A stretch of 64,000 bases of DNA from Frigididesulfovibrio sp031553235 (lineage in GTDB: Bacteria > Desulfobacterota > Desulfovibrionia > Desulfovibrionales > Desulfovibrionaceae): assembly GCA_031553235.1 (NCBI GenBank), contig JAVBLS010000015.1, positions 1 through 64,000 of the forward strand. Direction: 5' to 3'. Position 1 is the stretch's first letter. Every line of letters begins with the position of its first letter. A program made the translations under genes and the position numbers. The notes beneath the pieces are model-generated. The model did not search any database. It was not told the origin of the DNA and was given only the letters and a program-made list of their open reading frames with translations. Of the stretch, positions 59,139 to 64,000 are shown piece after piece.

Positions 59139-60818
59139 ATGGCCTTCAGGAGCGACATTGAGATTGCACAGGAAACAATCGTCCTGCCCATCCGGGAAAT
59201 AGCCGGGGACTTGGGTATAGACGACAAATACATAGAACAGTACGGCAAGTATAAAGCCAAGATTGAAACCTCCTTGCTTGCGGATATGGCGGAGAAACCC
59301 GACGGTAAACTAATTTTGGTCACAGCCGTGACGCCGACTCCGCCGGGCGAGGGAAAGACAACCACGACGGTTGGGTTGGCCGACGGCCTGCGGGCCATCG
59401 GCAAAAAGCCGGTGGTGGCCCTACGCGAGCCCTCGCTCGGCCCGGTCTTCGGAATCAAGGGCGGCGCCGCCGGCGGGGGGCATGCCCAGGTTGTGCCCAT
59501 GGAAGACATCAACCTGCATTTTACCGGCGACTTCCATGCCGTCGGAGCGGCAAACAATCTTCTGGCGGCCATGCTCGACAACCATATCCAGTACGGCAAC
59601 GAACTTGGCATCGATGTCCGCAAAATCACCTGGAAACGCGCCGTCGATATGAATGACCGCCAGTTGCGCTCCACGGTCTGCGGCCTGGGTGGAACAATGA
59701 ACGGGGTCCCCAGGGAAGACGGCTTCGACATCACCGTGGCCTCCGAAGTCATGGCCATTCTCTGTCTTGCCTCGAATTTGCGGGATTTGAAAGAGCGTCT
59801 GGCCAAAATCGTCATCGGCTACACTAAAGACGACATGCCGATAACCGCCGGGCAGCTCAAGGCGCACGGGGCCATGGCCGCTTTGCTCAAAGATGCGCTC
59901 ATGCCCAATTTGGTGCAAACCCTGGAACATGTTCCTGCCTTCATCCATGGCGGGCCTTTTGCCAACATCGCCCATGGCTGCAATTCCGTCATCGCCACGC
60001 GCATGGCGCTCAAGCTTGGCGACTATGCGGTCACCGAGGCCGGGTTCGGGGCCGACTTGGGAGCGGAAAAATTTATCGACATCAAATGTCGCACGTCGGG
60101 CCTCAAGCCCTCCGCGGTTGTCATCGTGGCCACCGTTCGCGCCTTGAAACATCATGGCGGAACCGCAAAGGACGAGCTTGGCAAAGAAGATCTTGCCGCT
60201 TTGGAGAAAGGGCTGCCCAACCTGCAGCGGCACATCGAAAACGTGTCCGGCGTATTCGGGCTACCCACGGTTGTTGCCGTCAACAAGTTCCCCACCGACA
60301 CCGCGGCGGAGCTTGCGCTCATTGAAACAGAGTGCAGACTGCGGGGTGTGCATGTGGCCTTGTCTGAAGTATGGGAAAAAGGTGGGCGGGGCGGCATCGA
60401 ACTGGCACGCGAAGTGGTGCGGCTGGCGGAAAAACCGGCCGTTGCCCCGAAATTTGTCTATTCTCTTGAAAGCAGCATTGAGGAAAAGCTGGAAACCATA
60501 GTGAAAAAAGTTTACCGGGGCAATCGCTTAATCTTGACGGCGCCGGCCATGCGGCAGGCCCGGCGGTTTGAGTCGCTGGGCTTTGGCAACCTGCCCATCT
60601 GCATGTCAAAGACGCAATACAGCTTCAGCGACGACAGCAAGCTGCTCGGAGCTCCCGAGGATTTTCCGGTTACCATTCGCAGCCTGAAGGTTTCCGCCGG
60701 CGCGGGCTTCATCGTGGCCATGACCGGAGAAATTATGACCATGCCGGGACTTCCGAAAGTTCCCAGTGCGGAAAATATCGATATTGACGACAACGGCAAA
60801 ATTATCGGACTCTTTTAG
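59139..60818 (+). CDS. fhs: Formate-tetrahydrofolate ligase
   Basis: This 559-residue enzyme joins formate to tetrahydrofolate using ATP, the entry to one-carbon metabolism. The P-loop TPTPPGEGKTTT is at residues 65-76; ALREPSLGPVFGIKGGAAGGG and the HGGPFANIAHGCNS block are intact. The ATG follows AAGGGAGAA; the frame extends upstream through the repeats but that part is not protein-like. Full family length. With cooS in the same window it fits a cell able to use one-carbon compounds, though no acetyl-CoA synthase is seen. Confidence 0.97.
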   Translation: MAFRSDIEIAQETIVLPIREIAGDLGIDDKYIEQYGKYKAKIETSLLADMAEKPDGKLILVTAVTPTPPGEGKTTTTVGLADGLRAIGKKPVVALREPSLGPVFGIKGGAAGGGHAQVVPMEDINLHFTGDFHAVGAANNLLAAMLDNHIQYGNELGIDVRKITWKRAVDMNDRQLRSTVCGLGGTMNGVPREDGFDITVASEVMAILCLASNLRDLKERLAKIVIGYTKDDMPITAGQLKAHGAMAALLKDALMPNLVQTLEHVPAFIHGGPFANIAHGCNSVIATRMALKLGDYAVTEAGFGADLGAEKFIDIKCRTSGLKPSAVVIVATVRALKHHGGTAKDELGKEDLAALEKGLPNLQRHIENVSGVFGLPTVVAVNKFPTDTAAELALIETECRLRGVHVALSEVWEKGGRGGIELAREVVRLAEKPAVAPKFVYSLESSIEEKLETIVKKVYRGNRLILTAPAMRQARRFESLGFGNLPICMSKTQYSFSDDSKLLGAPEDFPVTIRSLKVSAGAGFIVAMTGEIMTMPGLPKVPSAENIDIDDNGKIIGLF

Positions 60819-60848
60819 AGCCTGTTGCCGCTCTGCAAACGGCGCAGC

Positions 60849-60969
60849 TAGAGCACTTTACGCTTCAAATAGTCGCTTAACGGCGGGCGTTGCCCGCCGT
60901 TAAGCGACTATTTGGCGGCAAGGATTTGCCGACAAAGCCTTGCGAGCATTTCAAGTGTGAAATGCTCTA
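60849..60969 (-). repeat. Family A palindromic repeat, copy A3 (inverted)
   Basis: This 121-bp element is the reverse complement of copies A1 and A2, beginning TAGAGCA and ending TGCTCTA, with GGCGGGC-gtt-GCCCGCC in the centre. It lies between convergent fhs and flgH and supplies the flgH stop codon at 60967-60969. Confidence 0.9.
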
Positions 60970-61677
60970 GAATGGCCAGACGTTGTCCAGCAGCCGAGTG
61001 AGCCAACCCGCGCGTTGCTTGTCGGCCAACACGCCCTCGCCGTAATACTCGACCTTGGAATCGGCCAACTGTGTGGATTCTATGGAATTATCCGAAGCGA
61101 TGTCGCGAGAGCGGATTACCCCGGAGATGACCATGTACTGGGTCTCGTCGTTGACCCGCACTTCACGCGCGCCCTGGACCTGCAACAGGCCGCCGGGCAG
61201 CACCTGGAGCACCCTGGCCCCGATGGTGGCGGTGACGTAATTTTCCCGCTTGGTTTCGCCCGTGGCCTTCAAATTGGACGCGGTGGAGGTGGCCAGAAGC
61301 GGATCCACGCCGATGTCGCCGGTAAGCGGGCCGCCCATGCCGATTACCGGGCCGATGGTGTTGCGGCCGAAGGCGGCGGTCACGCCGAGTTCGGAAGTGG
61401 AAGTTTTGCCGGCCGTGGTGTCGGCCTTGCTCTTGGACTTGGAGTTTTCCACCACCTTGATCAGCACGACATCGCCCACACGCCGGGCCCGGTTGTCTTC
61501 GTAAAGATCCGTGGCTTCGGCGGAGCTGTAAAGGGAACCGGGGTTGTTGTAGCGCTGTTCCGGCTCGGTGTAGACTTGGGTCGGGGTGATCGGCGGCATG
61601 GGCGCGGCGTTGTGCCCGGCGGTGCCGCATCCGGCAAGGACAAGAGCCGTACATATCGGAATAATGCACTTTTTCAT
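60967..61677 (-). CDS. flgH: Flagellar L-ring protein
   Basis: This 236-residue outer-membrane lipoprotein forms the flagellar L-ring. The signal peptide ends in the lipobox LAGC. Conserved blocks are SLYSSAEATDLYEDNRARRVGDVVLIKVVENSKSKSKADT (seen as NSKSKSKADT) and the C-terminal VSGVIRSRDIASDNSIESTQLADSKVEYYGEG (seen as SGVIRSRDIA and KVEYYGEG). It is the last gene of the flgF-flgG-flgA-flgH run, 19 bp after flgA. Confidence 0.95.
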   Translation of the reverse strand: MKKCIIPICTALVLAGCGTAGHNAAPMPPITPTQVYTEPEQRYNNPGSLYSSAEATDLYEDNRARRVGDVVLIKVVENSKSKSKADTTAGKTSTSELGVTAAFGRNTIGPVIGMGGPLTGDIGVDPLLATSTASNLKATGETKRENYVTATIGARVLQVLPGGLLQVQGAREVRVNDETQYMVISGVIRSRDIASDNSIESTQLADSKVEYYGEGVLADKQRAGWLTRLLDNVWPF

Positions 61678-61696
61678 GATCGACCTCGTAGTGTAT

Positions 61697-62674
61697 TTAT
61701 TGCAGAGCCGTTACGACCACGGTGGCGGGGTCTCGGACCACGGCGTAAATTTCTTTGCGGCTTTGTAGGTTGCGCACGGGGAGCGACCCGCCCACAACGC
61801 CGTCGGCCAGGGCTTCGGCCTTCACCGTCAGTTTTATGGACGGGCTTTCATAGAGCAAGGTCACGACCGTGCCCTTGGCAATGGTCGGAATGTGGGCCAA
61901 ATCAGCCTGGTAGATAACCTCGTCCAGACCGATGGGCCGGGTCATGCGCCAGGGGCCGCCCCGGCCGTCCCATGGCTCGCCGCGCAGCAGGGCCAGATTG
62001 ACACGCACAAAGTTGACCGCAGCGGGCTCGAGCACGTCGCCCCGGTTCAGGGGAGCCACGGCGCAGGGCGCAGTGCGGAAGCAATCCACAAAGACCGAGC
62101 CGGTGAGCTTCTGGGTCACGGTGCCGTCAAGCTCGCGCACCAGCAGGCGAATGGAGATGCGCCCCGGAGTGAGCTTTTTGGGCGCCTCGACAGTCACCAT
62201 CTGCCCCTCGTGGCGCAGAAAAATTGCCGCGGGCGCGCGCACGTCGCGCACGGCCGTCTCACCGTTCAGGCCGGCCAGGAGTGGCGTCAATTCCTTGACA
62301 ACCAGGGCGTGCACCGCCGGTTCGTTCAGCACCACGCCGCCGCGCTGCAAGAGCATGGAGCCCGGGAACAGGCAGTAGGGCGCGAGATCCGGCATGGTGC
62401 GGACCACAACCTCCTGCAGACGCGGCCGAGTCATGCTCATGGCCCTGCCGTTGTCCGGCGGGGAGGGCCAGAGTTCGCGCCGGGCCAGTTCTTCCCATTT
62501 GCCCGGCGGCATCTCGCCGGCGGGTACGGCCACCTCGCCCAGGGTTACCCGCTCGCCCGTCACCACGGCGGCGTCGAGAAAGCGAATGCGCCAGGGCATG
62601 GACTCGGCAGCGCCCGGAGCGACCCAGAGCAGGCCCAAAAGCAGAACCGGAATAAACGGCAGCAGTCGCTTCAT
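61697..62674 (-). CDS. flgA: Flagellar P-ring assembly chaperone FlgA
   Basis: This is a 325-residue exported protein. The ATG at 62674 follows GGGGG at good spacing; a second ATG two codons upstream is possible. A signal peptide (KRLLPFIPVLLLGLLWVAPGAA) leads into an N-terminal SAF-related region and the C-terminal FlgA/SAF domain (LNRGDVLEPAAVNFVRVNL, then IAKGTVVTLLYESPSIKLTVKAEALADG). It helps the P-ring assemble in the periplasm. Position between flgG and flgH supports the call. Confidence 0.9.
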   Translation of the reverse strand: MKRLLPFIPVLLLGLLWVAPGAAESMPWRIRFLDAAVVTGERVTLGEVAVPAGEMPPGKWEELARRELWPSPPDNGRAMSMTRPRLQEVVVRTMPDLAPYCLFPGSMLLQRGGVVLNEPAVHALVVKELTPLLAGLNGETAVRDVRAPAAIFLRHEGQMVTVEAPKKLTPGRISIRLLVRELDGTVTQKLTGSVFVDCFRTAPCAVAPLNRGDVLEPAAVNFVRVNLALLRGEPWDGRGGPWRMTRPIGLDEVIYQADLAHIPTIAKGTVVTLLYESPSIKLTVKAEALADGVVGGSLPVRNLQSRKEIYAVVRDPATVVVTALQ

Positions 62675-62700
62675 GATCATCCCCCCGGATGGTCGGCGTG

Positions 62701-63492
62701 TTACGAACGCTTGAGTTGCACAGCTATCTGCAGCATGGAGTCGGAGGTTTGGATGGCCTTGGAGTTCATTTCGTAGGCCCGCTGGCCCACGATCATGTTG
62801 ACCATTTCGTCCACCACCTCGACGTTGGACATTTCCAAAAAACCCTGGGCAATGGTGCCCACATTGTCCTCGCCCGGCACGCCCTCGACGGCGTCGCCCG
62901 AGGCCTCGGTGGTGGTGTACAGGTTGCGGCCGCGCGCCTCCAGACCCGACGGGTTAATAAAGGTGTAGAGCGGAATGTCCGCCCCGGCCAGCTCTTCGCC
63001 CGAAGCGTCCAAAGCCGCGATATGTCCGTTTTCCGTGACCACGATATTTTTGGTTTCGGGCGGTACGGTGAACTCCGGCTGGAGCACGTAGCCGTTGGCC
63101 GTGACCATGGTACCGTCCTGGTTGAGCTTGAAAGCCCCGGCCCGGGTGTAAGCCTCTTCGCCGTTGACCTGCACCTGGAAGAAACCATCGCCTTCAATGG
63201 CCAGGTCCAGGGGGTTGCTGGTGTTCTGGTAGTCGCCCTGGGAGAAGATCTTGTGCACCGTGGTCGGGCGCACGCCGAGGCCCACCTGAATGCCCGTGGG
63301 GATGCGCTGATCTCCGCCGGCGCCGGTGATGGTGCCCGCAATGCGCAGATTTTGATAAATCAGATCCTCGAACTCCGCCCGGCCTTTCTTGAAGCCCGTG
63401 GTATTCACGTTGGCAAGGTTGTGGGAGATGACGTCGATGTTCAGTTGTTGGGCCACCATGCCGGTGGCCGCGGTCCAAAGGGAACGCATCAT
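62701..63492 (-). CDS. flgG: Flagellar distal rod protein
   Basis: This 263-residue protein forms the distal rod. It starts MRSLWTAATGMVAQQLNIDVISHNLANVNTTGFKK in family style (seen as MRSLWTAATGM and HNLANVNTTGFKK), has AIEGDGFFQV and ends with QGFLEMSNVEVVDEMVNMI and the AIQTSDSML helix. Two ATGs start it; AAGGAG is 7 bp before the first. Full length. Confidence 0.97.
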   Translation of the reverse strand: MMRSLWTAATGMVAQQLNIDVISHNLANVNTTGFKKGRAEFEDLIYQNLRIAGTITGAGGDQRIPTGIQVGLGVRPTTVHKIFSQGDYQNTSNPLDLAIEGDGFFQVQVNGEEAYTRAGAFKLNQDGTMVTANGYVLQPEFTVPPETKNIVVTENGHIAALDASGEELAGADIPLYTFINPSGLEARGRNLYTTTEASGDAVEGVPGEDNVGTIAQGFLEMSNVEVVDEMVNMIVGQRAYEMNSKAIQTSDSMLQIAVQLKRS

Positions 63493-63504
63493 GGCGGTTT
63501 CTCC

Positions 63505-63672
63505 TTATTTGCGTCCGGTATCCGCAGGCAGCACCTCGGCCCGCACGATGCGCGGGGCGCGATACACGCCGGTCAAGGAAAGCAGGGCGAAAAGCCCCGC
63601 AGCCGCCGTGGACGCCGCGGCGGAAAGCAGGCTCCAGAAGGAACCGGACAAGATGTATTCGTTGTTTTCCAT
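63505..63672 (-). CDS. 55-aa single-helix membrane protein between flgF and flgG
   Basis: This small ORF (MENNEYILSGSFW at the start, ending LPADTGRK) has one hydrophobic segment at about residues 14-34 and a basic tail (YRAPRIVRAEV). The ATG overlaps the flgF stop as TAATG, with GAGAGG upstream, and its stop is 12 bp before flgG, so it is translation-coupled to both. I do not recognise a family. Its place suggests a role with the rod or export gate, but that is context only. Confidence 0.6.
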   Translation of the reverse strand: MENNEYILSGSFWSLLSAAASTAAAGLFALLSLTGVYRAPRIVRAEVLPADTGRK

Positions 63673-64000
63673 TATCGACCTCTCCCCACTTTGTTGGTCA
63701 CTTCCTTGTCTATGGCGTCTGAGGTCTGCATAACCTTGGCATAGGCTTCGAACTGGCGCTGGGCCTCGATCATGTTGACCATCTCGTACACGGCGTCCAC
63801 ATTGGGCGCTTCCAGAAACCCCTGGGCCACATAGGCCTCGGTTTCCACCTCGTTCACGGTGCTGCCGGGCCGGGGCCGATACATGTTCTGCCCCAGCTTT
63901 TCAAGATTGCGCAGATCGTCGACGCCCACCAGGGTGACCTGCGCCACCAGATCGTTGTCGGCGAAAATGCGCCCGTCTTCGGCAATGGTGAAATTTTTGA
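63672..64000 (-). CDS. flgF: Flagellar proximal rod protein FlgF, C-terminal part
   Basis: Only the last 108 or so codons are in the window; the gene runs off the right edge. The visible part has IAEDGRIFADNDLVAQVTLV, the typical FlgF/G strand block, YVAQGFLEAPNVDAVYEMVNMIEAQRQFEAYAKVMQTSD (seen as GFLEAPNVDAVYEMV and FEAYAKVMQTSD), which is the conserved C-terminal coiled coil. Order before flgG supports FlgF. Confidence 0.88.
   Translation of the reverse strand, partial: KNFTIAEDGRIFADNDLVAQVTLVGVDDLRNLEKLGQNMYRPRPGSTVNEVETEAYVAQGFLEAPNVDAVYEMVNMIEAQRQFEAYAKVMQTSDAIDKEVTNKVGRGR

Overview
The window looks like a high-GC chromosome segment from a Desulfovibrionales-type sulfate reducer. The basis is a monofunctional Ni-CO dehydrogenase with a Desulfovibrio-type CxxC D-cluster, a DUF4390-ntrY pair, a fused TIGR03960/DUF2344 radical SAM protein, a GH57/DUF3536 protein, a TauE/SafE exporter with dense two-component genes, and an flgF-flgG-flgA-flgH flagellar run. 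This is inference from gene content; there is no 16S rRNA in the window.

Layout. 0.3-8.3 kb: a Cache/PAS histidine kinase, a small conserved protein, a radical SAM protein and an M16 peptidase. 8.8-17.2 kb: two copies of a module of TSUP exporter, 138-aa membrane protein and single-domain response regulator. In the second copy a five-gene phosphorelay sits between the membrane protein and the regulator. 17.2-19.5 kb: an orphan proline/glycine-reductase-family protein divergent from an AraC regulator. 19.9-26.0 kb (minus): ntrY, DUF4390, then fusA-rpsG-rpsL. 26.3-38.6 kb: cooS, a possible glycosyltransferase, a SprA-like protein, MmcQ/YjbR, a fused NfnAB-like transhydrogenase, GH57, a BI-1/YccA protein and an OprD-like porin. 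39.0-41.4 kb: a hybrid kinase with an AT-rich sensor half.

41.4-47.9 kb is accessory in character and ends at a tRNA-Lys gene. It holds a PatB-like lyase, a decayed TRAP-TAXI permease, an ash-like phage fragment and a tight minus-strand operon: Tat-exported ModA-like binding protein, NapH-like Fe-S membrane protein, NifB core protein, then a frameshifted molbindin (mop). No nitrogenase structural gene or molybdate permease is in view. This operon is my leading candidate for an undescribed metal-cofactor system. 48.2-57.8 kb: dsbD, a flagellar-rod-like gene, a PEP/pyruvate-binding protein with its response regulator, a YheT pseudogene, a BaiN-type flavoprotein, a PHP phosphatase, a Trm112-like protein and YfcE. 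58.5-64 kb: YciI, fhs and flgH-flgA-flgG-(55-aa ORF)-flgF.

The other strong signal is intergenic. Three families of hairpin repeats of about 115-130 bp occur. Families A and B are delimited by TAGAGCA/TGCTCTA ends and supply the TAG stop codon of seven genes. Family C lies directly 3' of genes in one fixed orientation; most copies are bracketed by inverted-repeat arms whose sequence differs at each locus. A 136-bp MITE with an 8-bp target duplication has inserted into the arm of one family C copy.
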